Origin: Roseomonas sp.
GTDB lineage: Bacteria > Pseudomonadota > Alphaproteobacteria > Acetobacterales > Acetobacteraceae
Length of the DNA stretch: 64,000 nucleotides
Assembly: GCA_020249145.1 (NCBI GenBank)
Contig: JADCGF010000017.1
Coordinates: 1 to 64,000, forward strand
Direction of reading: 5' to 3'
This document shows, piece after piece, positions 1-8,145 of this stretch. Position numbers and translations under genes: made by a program. The notes under the pieces are model-generated. The model ran no database searches and had not been told where the DNA came from. It saw nothing but the letters and a program-made list of their open reading frames with translations. How positions within the stretch are numbered: position 1 is the stretch's first letter; each line of letters begins with the position of its first letter.

Positions 1-104
1 CGACAGGTGCTCCCGGAAATGCCAACGCGGGATAACGCTCAATAAAGCCATGTCCAACACTCCAGCTGCCCCCGCCCAAAGGGCCGAGGCTAGCGTCCGA
101 ACAT

Positions 105-157
105 GGGTCAAATCTCAGCAGCAACTTCACCCCAAACCGGGTCACTTCTCAGCGGCA
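105..157. repeat. Pair of near-identical 19-bp direct repeats, possible insertion-sequence end
   Basis: Two copies of a 19-base unit beginning GGGTCA and ending CAGC(A/G)GCA lie at 105-123 and 139-157 and match at 16 of 19 positions. Spaced repeats of this GGGTCA...TCTCAGC kind are reminiscent of the multiple terminal repeats of IS21-family elements, but no transposase gene is visible. The rest of 1-288 holds no convincing gene, only a candidate Pho box at 178-195. The IS assignment is an inference. Confidence 0.35.
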
Positions 158-177
158 TTCAACAAGATTACGCGATT

Positions 178-195
178 TCGTCATCCAAGCGTCAC
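178..195 (+). promoter_or_regulatory. Candidate Pho box upstream of the phospholipid methyltransferase-like gene
   Basis: TCGTCAT (178-184) and GCGTCAC (189-195) are separated by four bases, so their GTCA cores are 11 bp apart, the spacing expected for PhoB half-sites (consensus near CTGTCAT-N4-CTGTCAT). Match quality is moderate. The GCGTCAC unit resembles the third unit of the stronger box at 3816-3844. The gene starts about 95 bp downstream. Confidence 0.4.
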
Positions 196-288
196 ATATT
201 CATGACAAAGCGACATCAAAGACCGATCCGTTCGGGCTTTAGCGTCAATCGTCTTTCTGAATAAAGACATCCAATTTTGGAGTTGGCC

Positions 289-888
289 ATGTCGCAAGTC
301 CACCAAACCGTCGCCGGAAAAGACAAACAACCAGGTGACGTGAATTTATTCTTCCGACGCTGGCTTGCTAATCCTTTGCAAATGGGCTCCATCATTCCTT
401 CATCGCCAAGGCTTGGAGATCTCATTGCCCGGCAGATAGACAGACAGTCCAATTCCTTCGTGCTGGAACTGGGCGCTGGCACCGGCGCAATCACCAGAAG
501 CCTGATAAATTCCGGGATCTCACCGGGGCGCATCGCAGTGGTGGAAATCGTGCCGGAGATGGCCGATCATCTGCAAACAAAATTCCCCCAAACGACGGTG
601 CTACACGCAGACGCCTTCAATCTGCCTGTCGAGCTATTGAAAGATACTACATCGGAAATAGGCACTGTTATTTGTGGCATTCCACTCGTTCTGCTCAGCG
701 AAGCCAGGCAGCGGCAATTCATCCAGCAGGTCGAGTTGGTGGCACCTGGGCGCGGCTTTCTTCTGTACACTTACTGTATAACATCACCGCTCCCATACCG
801 CACCCTTGGCCTTGAGGCACGAAGGCTCGCCTGGACGCCTCTGAATTTTCCGCCGGCCAGTGTTTGGCACTACCGCCCCAAGGAATGA
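289..888 (+). CDS. Class I SAM-dependent methyltransferase, phospholipid N-methyltransferase (PmtA)-like
   Basis: This predicted 199-residue soluble methyltransferase has the SAM-binding loop LELGAGTGAI at residues 59-68, and the following acidic stretch VVEIVPEM fits motif II. The N-terminal pattern FFRRWLANPLQMGSIIPSS is typical of short bacterial phospholipid N-methyltransferases, which methylate phosphatidylethanolamine toward phosphatidylcholine. The ATG at 289 is chosen because a GGAG sits just upstream; an in-frame TTG lies at 277. The neighbours are a lipid kinase, a PlcP-like phospholipase and a lipid glycosyltransferase, which supports a membrane-lipid role. An rRNA adenine dimethylase-like fold is the main alternative. 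The exact lipid substrate is inferred. Confidence 0.75.
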   Translation: MSQVHQTVAGKDKQPGDVNLFFRRWLANPLQMGSIIPSSPRLGDLIARQIDRQSNSFVLELGAGTGAITRSLINSGISPGRIAVVEIVPEMADHLQTKFPQTTVLHADAFNLPVELLKDTTSEIGTVICGIPLVLLSEARQRQFIQQVELVAPGRGFLLYTYCITSPLPYRTLGLEARRLAWTPLNFPPASVWHYRPKE

Positions 889-892
889 GGCT

Positions 893-1771
893 TTAGGGCA
901 CTACGACCCTGAGCGGTTGGGTGAATGGCACTATATGAATTGGCAGGGAACCGGCATCATCACCATCCGCTTGCACCGGTATATCAGCGCCGAACACCTG
1001 AATGTCATGGCCGCGTTGCAGAGAGATGCTGGAGAGATAGGGAAGACGACCAAGGCCGAGAGCAGCGGCATGCGTCAGTGCATCCATAAAGTTCCTCTGC
1101 TGTAGGGTAAGTATGTGAAAATGTGTCTCACGCGGGTCTGCTTGCGGCGCGATTTGAAAGCGCCCCGCGTAATAGCGCCCCTTGGTGACAACCAATCCCG
1201 AAGCTTCCAATTCATTCCCATCAATCTGCACACGAAAAGAACGAAAGGGGTAACAGGTCAAATCGCGCAAGGTTTGCAAAACATAGGCGCCTTTTCCGAA
1301 GACTCGCTTAAGGCCAAGCGGCAGGTGATGGACAACAACCGAATCCAATCCAACCCCCACCATTTGGATGAAAAGACGATCCTTCAGGGATCCCCGCTTC
1401 AAAATACCTGGATAGACGCTGGTGCTGCGGCCCATCAGAAGCACGCGCGCAGCTTCCAGCGGATTGAGAGGCACCGACATTTCCAAGGCAAAGACATTCG
1501 CCGTACCAAGTGGTAGAATGCCAAGTATTGCTCGGGATCCTGCAAGGCCGGCTGCCACTTCCGCTATGGTGCCATCCCCGCCCGCCGCAACGACAATCCC
1601 ATTTTCCTCAGCGGATATTCGCGCAAACTTTTCTGCATCACCACGCGCGGTGGTTTCCATAAGCTGAAATTGCACTCCCAGCCCGTACAATAGGTCCAAA
1701 GCAGCATGAAGCTTGGCACGCCGCCGCGCACCGGCTGAGGGATTGAAAACAATAACCAGGGATTTTGACAT
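893..1771 (-). CDS. Diacylglycerol kinase-family lipid kinase (YegS/DagK-like)
   Basis: The product of 292 residues belongs to the DAGK catalytic family, which phosphorylates diacylglycerol or a related lipid using ATP at the inner membrane. Visible motifs are FNPSAG near residues 9-14, the nucleotide-binding GGDGT at 64-68 and PLGTANVFA at 87-95, followed by the beta-sandwich C-terminal half. The ATG at 1771 is preferred over an in-frame TTG at 1789. It is transcribed divergently from the PlcP-like gene, whose expected product is diacylglycerol. A kinase here would return that diacylglycerol to the phosphatidate pool. That pairing is inferred from context. Confidence 0.85.
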   Translation of the reverse strand: MSKSLVIVFNPSAGARRRAKLHAALDLLYGLGVQFQLMETTARGDAEKFARISAEENGIVVAAGGDGTIAEVAAGLAGSRAILGILPLGTANVFALEMSVPLNPLEAARVLLMGRSTSVYPGILKRGSLKDRLFIQMVGVGLDSVVVHHLPLGLKRVFGKGAYVLQTLRDLTCYPFRSFRVQIDGNELEASGLVVTKGRYYAGRFQIAPQADPRETHFHILTLQQRNFMDALTHAAALGLGRLPYLSSISLQRGHDIQVFGADIPVQADGDDAGSLPIHIVPFTQPLRVVVP

Positions 1772-1852
1772 AGCCGTGAAGGGAACCAAATAAGAATTGC
1801 GAATTCGTGATGATCTGGAGAACTTTCAGTTAAAACATCTAATGCGCAGTAT

Positions 1853-1870
1853 TTGTCATTGAAGATTCAT
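1853..1870 (+). promoter_or_regulatory. Candidate Pho box between the lipid kinase and plcP-like genes
   Basis: TTGTCAT (1853-1859) and GATTCAT (1864-1870) are separated by four bases, giving the 11-bp phase of PhoB half-sites. The first half-site fits the consensus at six of seven positions and the second poorly. The site sits in the 199-bp divergent intergenic region (1772-1970), about 100 bp before plcP. Confidence 0.4.
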
Positions 1871-1970
1871 GCCGCAAACCAAAAGGGTCGGGTAGCGCCG
1901 CTTTGAGTGTAACAGGAAAGATGGTGACCGATTCGTATCGGCGCCGGCTTCCGTAATCGGAGCGTAGATC

Positions 1971-2798
1971 ATGACCCTCGCTTCAGCGCCGCGATGCTAT
2001 CGCACCATCTTCCTCTCTGATATCCATCTCGGCCTTCGCAGTTGTCGCAGTGACTCCCTAGTGGACTTCCTGCGCAATGTTCAATGCGAAAAACTCTACC
2101 TCGTCGGCGACATCATTGATGGATGGCGTCTTCGCCGATCCTGGTACTGGGATACCTATCATGACGAAGTCATCCGTCTGATCCTCCGGATGGCACGCCA
2201 CGGGACAGAGGTGACCTATGTTCCGGGCAATCACGATGAAATCTTCCGTGACTGGCTTGGGCTTGAAGTGGCGGGGGTCAAATTATCGCGTGAAGCTGAA
2301 CATATTGCAGCGGATGGTCGTCGGTTTCTTGTCATCCATGGCGATGAGTTTGATGGTGTTATTCGCTATGCGAAATTCCTCGCCCATATGGGTGATTGGG
2401 CCTATGATCTGGCCCTATTGGTCAATCGCTGGTTCAATTTTCTTCGGCGCCGCTTGGGCTATCCATATTGGTCCCTATCGCAATGGCTGAAGCGTCAAGT
2501 GAAGGAAGCGGTGAAAGCCATAGACCGCTTTGAGACGGCTCTCGCACAAGAAGCGCGCTCCCGCGGCATGGATGGCGTCATTTGTGGCCATATTCATCAC
2601 GCGGAAATGCGAATGATTCACGGTATTCTATACATGAATGATGGCGATTGGGTGGAAAGCTGTACGGCCCTGGTTGAACATCAAGATGGCCGTTTCGAAT
2701 TGCTCGATTGGTCACACCGCGAGACTATCGTAATGGGGAAACCGTTGCCCATGCCGGCACCCGATCTGATGGCAGAAGTTTTGCGAGGTGTTCGGTGA
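1971..2798 (+). CDS. plcP: Metallophosphoesterase of the PlcP / LpxH-like family
   Basis: A 275-residue calcineurin-like phosphoesterase with all metal-binding motifs: SDIHLG (16-21), GDIIDGW (46-52), GNHDE (86-90), HGDEFD (123-128) and GHIHHAEM (206-213). Annotation pipelines often call this family UDP-2,3-diacylglucosamine diphosphatase, but in Sinorhizobium and marine alphaproteobacteria close relatives (PlcP) are phospholipases C that remove phosphate head groups from phosphatidylcholine and phosphatidylethanolamine during phosphate limitation. The glycosyltransferase that follows 4 bp later is the usual Agt partner. This context, plus the phosphonate genes and Pho boxes, favours PlcP over an LpxH role in lipid A synthesis. 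The choice between the two is inference. Confidence 0.8.
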   Translation: MTLASAPRCYRTIFLSDIHLGLRSCRSDSLVDFLRNVQCEKLYLVGDIIDGWRLRRSWYWDTYHDEVIRLILRMARHGTEVTYVPGNHDEIFRDWLGLEVAGVKLSREAEHIAADGRRFLVIHGDEFDGVIRYAKFLAHMGDWAYDLALLVNRWFNFLRRRLGYPYWSLSQWLKRQVKEAVKAIDRFETALAQEARSRGMDGVICGHIHHAEMRMIHGILYMNDGDWVESCTALVEHQDGRFELLDWSHRETIVMGKPLPMPAPDLMAEVLRGVR

Positions 2799-2802
2799 CG
2801 CC

Positions 2803-3804
2803 ATGCGTATTCTAATCGTCAGTGATGCGTGGTTTCCGCAAGTGAATGGCGTTGTGCGCACATTATCGGTTGTGGCGGACAAGCTGAGAGCCATGGGCGA
2901 TACGGTCGAAGTGATTGGTCCCGATCGCTTCCGCAGCATGCCCACGCCAGGCTATGCGGAAATCCGGCTTGCCATCGCACCCAAGCGGAAACTGGCGCGT
3001 CTTGTCGCGGAATTCAGACCGGAGATTATCCATATCGCCACAGAAGGACCGCTAGGCTGGGCCATGCGAGCCCTTTGCCGGCGCAAGCACTGGCCTTTCA
3101 CAACAGCCTTTCACACGCGTTTCCCAGAATACCTGGAAGCCAGAACGGGAATCCCAGCCGATTGGTCCTGGCGCGTGATGCGTCGCTTCCATGAAGCAGG
3201 TGAAGGTACCTTCGCCGCCACAGCTTCCTTAGGGCAGGAACTGACAAGACGCGGCTTCACCAAGCTCCGTCCATGGACCAGGGGTGTGGACCTTGATAAG
3301 TTTCGCCCCGGCGAGGGTGATGCATGGGCGGGGTTGCCGCGGCCTATCTTTCTCTATGCAGGTCGCGTGGCGATTGAGAAGAATATTGAAGCCTTCCTCG
3401 CACTCGATCTACCGGGCAGCAAGGTGGTTGTTGGCGATGGTCCAGCCCTGGAAGGCCTGAAGCAAAAATTCCCCCAAGTCACCTTCACCGGCTATCGCGA
3501 AAATGGCGCGCTTGCCCGTTCCTATGCTGGGGCGGATGTTTTTGTTTTCCCGTCACGCACAGACACTTTCGGACTGGTCCTACTTGAAGCGCTGGCATCG
3601 GGGACGCCTGTTGCGGCCTTCCCGGTCACTGGCCCCATAGACGTGGTGACCAATTCACGTGTCGGCGCCTTGGATGAGGATCTTCGTGCTGCCTGCCTGA
3701 AGGCACTTGAATGTGACCGCACAGCCTGTCGTAGCCATGCGGAGGCGTGGTCCTGGGATGCCTGTGTGGCGCAATTCAGGGCAGCACTTGTACCCATCAA
3801 CTAA
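2803..3804 (+). CDS. GT4-family lipid glycosyltransferase (Agt/SqdX-like)
   Basis: The 333-residue product has a GT-B fold: an N-terminal acceptor domain starting MRILIVSDAWFPQVNGV and a C-terminal donor domain with FLYAGRVAIEKN, VGDGP, FPSRTDTFGLVLLEALASG and the expected acidic residues of GT4 retaining enzymes. The ATG at 2803 is chosen; a GTG at 2788 overlaps the upstream gene. It is translationally close to plcP, with a 4-bp gap. In the plcP-agt pairs of other alphaproteobacteria the enzyme adds glucose or glucuronate to the diacylglycerol released by PlcP, replacing phospholipid with glycolipid. The sugar used cannot be read from the sequence. Confidence 0.85.
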   Translation: MRILIVSDAWFPQVNGVVRTLSVVADKLRAMGDTVEVIGPDRFRSMPTPGYAEIRLAIAPKRKLARLVAEFRPEIIHIATEGPLGWAMRALCRRKHWPFTTAFHTRFPEYLEARTGIPADWSWRVMRRFHEAGEGTFAATASLGQELTRRGFTKLRPWTRGVDLDKFRPGEGDAWAGLPRPIFLYAGRVAIEKNIEAFLALDLPGSKVVVGDGPALEGLKQKFPQVTFTGYRENGALARSYAGADVFVFPSRTDTFGLVLLEALASGTPVAAFPVTGPIDVVTNSRVGALDEDLRAACLKALECDRTACRSHAEAWSWDACVAQFRAALVPIN

Positions 3805-3815
3805 CACGAGGCGCG

Positions 3816-3844
3816 CTGTCATCATTCTTTCATCCTACCGTCAC
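3816..3844 (+). promoter_or_regulatory. Pho box with three phased half-sites upstream of phnD
   Basis: Three heptamers, CTGTCAT (3816-3822), CTTTCAT (3827-3833) and CCGTCAC (3838-3844), are each separated by exactly four bases, an 11-bp period that matches tandem PhoB binding. The first unit is the consensus half-site itself. The phnD start lies 55 bp downstream. This is the strongest regulatory site in the window and implies induction of phnDEE under phosphate limitation. Confidence 0.75.
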
Positions 3845-3899
3845 GCGCCCATCATTCTACTCGGCCAAACGACCATCAGCCTGACCATGGAGGATCATC

Positions 3900-4811
3900 A
3901 TGCTTGCTCGCCGTGCCACCCTCATGCTGCCCGGCCTGGCTCTCATGCCGCGCCTAGCGGGCGCGCAGGAAGATTGGCGTCAACAATTCCGCGAAGTGCG
4001 CTTTGGCATGATCTCAGTCGAGAATGAACGTGACGCCATTGCGCGCCTGCAGGGCTTACAAGCCTATATGTCACGTGAATTGCGGACCAATTTCCGCGTC
4101 TTTCGCGGTTCGGATTATGCTGCGGTTGTCGAAGCGATGCGCGCAGGCCATTCCGAACTCGGCTACCTTGGCCCGGCTTCCTATGGCTTGGCGCGGCGGG
4201 TCATGGGTGAACGTATCGCCCCTATCTTTCGTTACATAGATAATGAGGGGCTTGAAGGCTATCACAGCGTAATGCTCGTGAAGGCCGATAGTCCCTTCCA
4301 GCAAGTGCAAGACCTGCGCGGCAAGACGCTTGGCTTCAGCGATCCCAACAGCACTTCTGGCTTTCAGGTACCTGGCTGGTTCCTGCGCCGGCAGGGTATG
4401 GACCCCGCAAGTTTCTTTGCGCGCACAGGGTTCACCGGCAGCCATGAACAGGGTGTCATGGCCGTCATCAACGGCACCTTTGATGCGGCGGTAGTTGCCT
4501 ATTCAAATGAGCGTCGCAATACATTCCAACGCATGGCCGAAAAGGGGATGATCCCAAGTGGTGCGGTTCGTGTTGTTTGGAAGTCACCGCTCATTCCGAA
4601 TTCCCCGATTGTCATGCGCAAAGACCTTCCTGCCGCGCTGCAACGGGAAGTTGTCGCCGCCTTCGCCGCATTGCCTGAACGCGACCCGCAAGCCTTCCGC
4701 GATATGTCATCTGATGCCCGTGGGTTAGCCGTCGCCAAGCATGAAGATTACCTCGATATCGTCGCTATCATTGAAGAAAATGCTGCACGCCGGCGGGAAC
4801 GGCGTTCCTGA
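3900..4811 (+). CDS. phnD: Phosphonate/phosphite ABC transporter, periplasmic binding protein PhnD
   Basis: The 303-residue protein starts with a signal sequence (twin Arg at 4-5, hydrophobic core to about residue 17, likely cleavage after AGA near residue 22). The mature part is a PhnD/SsuA-type binding fold, with RFGMISVENE, GYLGPASYGLA, the DLRGKTLGFSDPNSTSG signature and an ANSPI-like segment PLIPNSPIVMRKDLP. It should bind phosphonates or phosphite in the periplasm. It is the first gene of phnD-phnE-phnE behind the Pho box at 3816-3844. No ATPase gene (phnC) is present in this cluster. Confidence 0.9.
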   Translation: MLARRATLMLPGLALMPRLAGAQEDWRQQFREVRFGMISVENERDAIARLQGLQAYMSRELRTNFRVFRGSDYAAVVEAMRAGHSELGYLGPASYGLARRVMGERIAPIFRYIDNEGLEGYHSVMLVKADSPFQQVQDLRGKTLGFSDPNSTSGFQVPGWFLRRQGMDPASFFARTGFTGSHEQGVMAVINGTFDAAVVAYSNERRNTFQRMAEKGMIPSGAVRVVWKSPLIPNSPIVMRKDLPAALQREVVAAFAALPERDPQAFRDMSSDARGLAVAKHEDYLDIVAIIEENAARRRERRS

Positions 4812-4840
4812 CCGCTCCCCCTTCTGTTCTGGCAGCAGAA

Positions 4841-5668
4841 TTGCGCTGGCGAGAGGCAAAGGCCCTTCGCCAGCGCAATTGGTTTCTTTGGGCTGCACTG
4901 CTTTCCCTGGCCATCGCGCTATCCGCATGGGTGGGAGAGGTCAGTATCTCGCGGCTGGTCCAGGGTGTTCCGCTGGCTGGCGCTTATATTGCGGGTACCC
5001 TGCCAAGCCTCCGCCTTGATCATCTCTCTGGCGATCTTGCTCATTGGATGTGGGGATTTACGGATTGGCTGGAACTGCTGGCTGATACGATTCTAATTGC
5101 CTATGTTGGAACGGTTCTGGGCGGCTTGGTCGCACTATTGCTCTCCTTTCCGGCAGCAGCAACCTTGGCACCCGCTTGGATTGTCATGCCGGTAAGGCGC
5201 TTTCTGGAGTTATTGCGCACCATACCAACCCTCGTTCTTGCCCTCATTTTTGTTTACGCTTTTGGTCTTGGGGCCTTTGCCGGCATGCTGGCCATTGCGG
5301 TGCATACCGCAGGCGCCTTGGGTAAGCTTTTCGCGGAAGAACACGAAAACGCCTCACTGGCGCAGATGGAAGCTGTCCGCGCTGCCGGCGGCACTTGGGC
5401 GGCACAGATGCGCTTTGGCATTTTCCCGCAATCCCTGCCTGGTGTCTTGAGCTATGGCCTGCTGCGCTTTGAAATCAATGTCCGTGAAGCCAGCGTGCTT
5501 GGCATTGTCGGCGCCGGCGGGATTGGCGAGGAGCTTTATTTGGCCGTGCGTCAATTTGAGTATCAGGACATCTCCGCCATTCTGTTGCTGATTCTGGCAA
5601 CTGTCGCCGCGATTGACCTGCTGTGCGGGCGCCTGCGCCATATCGTCTTGGGGAAGGCGGGCGCATGA
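4841..5668 (+). CDS. phnE: Phosphonate ABC transporter permease PhnE (first copy)
   Basis: A permease of about 275 residues with a BPD-type transmembrane domain: an N-terminal membrane helix, then several hydrophobic segments from about residue 80, and the EAA-type loop near AQMEAVRAAGGTWAAQMRFG that docks the ATPase. The C-terminal REASVLGIVGAGGIGEELY is the typical PhnE signature. No ATG fits the start. TTG at 4841 is used, but the reading frame stays open upstream to the phnD stop (it reads TAPPSVLAAEL), so a start nearer 4808 is possible. It overlaps the next gene by ATGA. Confidence 0.85.
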   Translation: MRWREAKALRQRNWFLWAALLSLAIALSAWVGEVSISRLVQGVPLAGAYIAGTLPSLRLDHLSGDLAHWMWGFTDWLELLADTILIAYVGTVLGGLVALLLSFPAAATLAPAWIVMPVRRFLELLRTIPTLVLALIFVYAFGLGAFAGMLAIAVHTAGALGKLFAEEHENASLAQMEAVRAAGGTWAAQMRFGIFPQSLPGVLSYGLLRFEINVREASVLGIVGAGGIGEELYLAVRQFEYQDISAILLLILATVAAIDLLCGRLRHIVLGKAGA

Positions 5669-6438
5669 GGATTCCGTTCATGACGCCGGTATTCTTTATC
5701 CTGGGCGCGCTGCTTTTGGGTGTGGGTCTTTGGCGCATGGATGCCTCAGCTGAGCGCATCTGGCTTGGCCTGACCAAATTGGGCTGGCTGTTGGCCTTGA
5801 TGTGGCCGCCTTCGGCGGGTGGCGTCTTTTGGGAATTGCTGAAAAGCCTGCTGGAAAGCCTCGCCATGGCCTTCCTGGGGACGCTGCTGGCGGCAGTAAT
5901 TGCTGTGCCGCTCGCGCCGCTTGGCGCAGGCAATGTCATCGGCAATGTCATGCTGCGCTTTTCTGCCCGGCGCTTCTATGATGGCCTGCGCGGCATTGAT
6001 ACGCTGATCTGGGCTTTGATCTTTGTCGCAGCGGTTGGCATGGGGCCCTTCGCGGGTATTCTTGCATTGGCCGTGCCGGATATTGGTGTATTGGCGAAGT
6101 TATTCAGTGAAGCGTTGGAAGGCGCCGATCGCCGGCAAGTGGAAGCGGTGCGCGCCGCTGGTGCCAACCGTGTCCTTGCTGTGAGGATTGGCCTGCTGCC
6201 TCAGGTATCGCCGGTGATGCTTTCCCAAATGCTGTACACCTTGGAATCCAACGCGCGATCTTCGACTGTGCTGGGGATTGTGGGAGCTGGCGGAATTGGT
6301 TTAGCACTTTCGGATCGCATTCGGATCAATAACTGGGATGAGGTTGCCTTCATCATCCTCCTGATCCTGGGCATGGTGGCCTGCATTGATTGGGCAAACC
6401 GAAAGCTGCGCTTGAAGCTGATCAGGCCGGCGTCATGA
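5665..6438 (+). CDS. phnE: Phosphonate ABC transporter permease PhnE (second copy)
   Basis: The 257-residue permease is a diverged paralogue of the preceding gene, with membrane segments at the N-terminus and from about residue 60, the coupling loop RRQVEAVRAAGANRVLAVRIG and the closing SSTVLGIVGAGGIGLALSDRI. The ATG at 5665 overlaps the upstream stop as ATGA, so the two are probably translationally coupled and form a heterodimeric channel. It ends 9 bp from the convergent minus-strand transporter gene. A dedicated PhnC ATPase is missing, so it would depend on one encoded elsewhere. Confidence 0.87.
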   Translation: MRIPFMTPVFFILGALLLGVGLWRMDASAERIWLGLTKLGWLLALMWPPSAGGVFWELLKSLLESLAMAFLGTLLAAVIAVPLAPLGAGNVIGNVMLRFSARRFYDGLRGIDTLIWALIFVAAVGMGPFAGILALAVPDIGVLAKLFSEALEGADRRQVEAVRAAGANRVLAVRIGLLPQVSPVMLSQMLYTLESNARSSTVLGIVGAGGIGLALSDRIRINNWDEVAFIILLILGMVACIDWANRKLRLKLIRPAS

Positions 6439-6447
6439 AGCGCTCAC

Positions 6448-8145
6448 TCAGCGACGCCAAGCTGAAGTGAAGCGACCAAGAACACCATTCACTGAAAGTT
6501 GCAGCAGTTTAGCGCTGAGCGAAATGGCCAGAATGACGCAAGCCATGGCCGCCGCAGCGCTGGCCTGGCCGGCTTCATCCATATGAACCACCGAAACGGA
6601 AGCAGGCTTGGTATCTGGCCCGTAGAGGAAAATCACGGCGCTGACGGTTGTCATGGCGCTGACGAATAGGAATACCGCTATTTCAAGAATGGCCGGCAGA
6701 CAAATGGGTAAGGTCACTCGGCAGAAGGTACGCCAAACAGGGACATGCAGGCTGGCGCTGACTGCTTCAAATTCCGGGTCCAGTTGCCGGATCGCGGTAA
6801 CCGCAGTCAGATGACACACTGTATAGAAATGCACCACGGAATTGAGCACCAGGATGGCGAGGGTGCCGTAGATGATCTCAAGTGGGTTGTTTGTGGCATT
6901 GAAGAAAATGATATAGGCAAGGCCGAGGACCAGGCCGGGCACCGCCAACGGAATGGTCGCCAGAAATCGAAGTGGCGCGAGGAACACCCCATTCCGAGGG
7001 CCACGTTCGAGACTGTAAGCCAAAATGAAGATGATTGCCGTGCCAAAGATAGCGGTCAGAAGACTGAGCTTTATTGAAAGCCAAACCGCCTGCCAGCCTG
7101 CCGCATCAAAGCGCGCGAAATCATAATTATCCAGTGTCAGCGAAAGATTATACGGCCAGAAACGGATCAAGGATCCCCAGACTGCGACGGCGACGATCCC
7201 TGTAAGGGCAAGCGCTATTGCCAGACACAATAGAAAAGCTGGCCGATCGCGCACCGCCCGAGGTTTGGGCCGATAAGGCACTGCGCGCCCGGAAAGCGTG
7301 GCGCTTTTCTTGCCCAGCGCCCAACGATCCAGCAGGAAGGCCAGTATCGCCGGGATAAGCAGAACCAGGCCCACCACCGCGCCCATATTCAAATCCTGCC
7401 TGCCGACAACCTGCTTATAGACATCGGTGGCGAGAACATTGAACTGCCCCCCAATGACTTTTGGAATACCGAAATCAGTGACCACAAGGGTAAAGACCAC
7501 AACGGCTGCCGACACCAAACCATACATTGCGCCGGGCAAGGTGACAGTAAAGAAGATCCTGAAGCGGGAAGCCTTCAATGCTTCGGCAGCCTCGTACAAC
7601 CGGCCATCGGCAGTAGAGAGCGCAACAGACAAGATGATTGTGGCTGCCGGGAAGCAATAGAAAATCTGCGCACCAATAATCCCCCAGGGCCCATAAATGC
7701 TGCCGCCATCCATCATCCAGGGCAGCATGCCCTGATTGCCAAAAAGGTAGATCAAGGAAAGCGCGGGCAGCAATGAAGGCGCGAAAATCGGCAGCAACAT
7801 CACCGCGCGGAAGAACCACTTGCCCGGCATGCAGGAACGGGTAAGCCCATAAGCGTAAGCGAAGGCCAGCGGTATAACCACCAGCGTTGTAAGCGCTGCG
7901 GTCCAAATGGAATTCCAGGCTGAGCGGATCAGGCTTGGCGTGGTGACATAAATCGCAAAGTTATGCAGACCCACAAAAGCACCATGCTGATCTTCAAAGG
8001 CCCGTAACAACAGGCTGCCCAAAGGCAGCGCCAAAGCCACGGCCAGAAACAGAAAGCCGAGGATATGAATCATGCGCAGCGCCGTTTCATCCGCTGAAGC
8101 CTTGGGCCGGACGCTATCCTGAAACGGCAAAGCGAATTTAGTCAT
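6448..8145 (-). CDS. 2-Aminoethylphosphonate-type ABC transporter permease, fused double domain
   Basis: A 565-residue inner-membrane protein carrying two binding-protein-dependent permease domains in one chain (roughly residues 30-280 and 310-560), each ending in an EAA-type coupling loop (AAEALKASRFRIFFTVTLPG and FEAVSASLHVPVWRTFCRVT). This arrangement is usual for the Fe3+/AEP (FbpB/PhnU-like) group. The ATPase and binding-protein genes are immediately upstream, and phnX and an amine oxidase-like gene complete the set, which points to 2-aminoethylphosphonate or a related aminophosphonate as cargo. Its start overlaps the ATPase gene by 8 bp. Without the phosphonate neighbours it could be mistaken for an iron transporter. 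Confidence 0.85.
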   Translation of the reverse strand: MTKFALPFQDSVRPKASADETALRMIHILGFLFLAVALALPLGSLLLRAFEDQHGAFVGLHNFAIYVTTPSLIRSAWNSIWTAALTTLVVIPLAFAYAYGLTRSCMPGKWFFRAVMLLPIFAPSLLPALSLIYLFGNQGMLPWMMDGGSIYGPWGIIGAQIFYCFPAATIILSVALSTADGRLYEAAEALKASRFRIFFTVTLPGAMYGLVSAAVVVFTLVVTDFGIPKVIGGQFNVLATDVYKQVVGRQDLNMGAVVGLVLLIPAILAFLLDRWALGKKSATLSGRAVPYRPKPRAVRDRPAFLLCLAIALALTGIVAVAVWGSLIRFWPYNLSLTLDNYDFARFDAAGWQAVWLSIKLSLLTAIFGTAIIFILAYSLERGPRNGVFLAPLRFLATIPLAVPGLVLGLAYIIFFNATNNPLEIIYGTLAILVLNSVVHFYTVCHLTAVTAIRQLDPEFEAVSASLHVPVWRTFCRVTLPICLPAILEIAVFLFVSAMTTVSAVIFLYGPDTKPASVSVVHMDEAGQASAAAAMACVILAISLSAKLLQLSVNGVLGRFTSAWRR

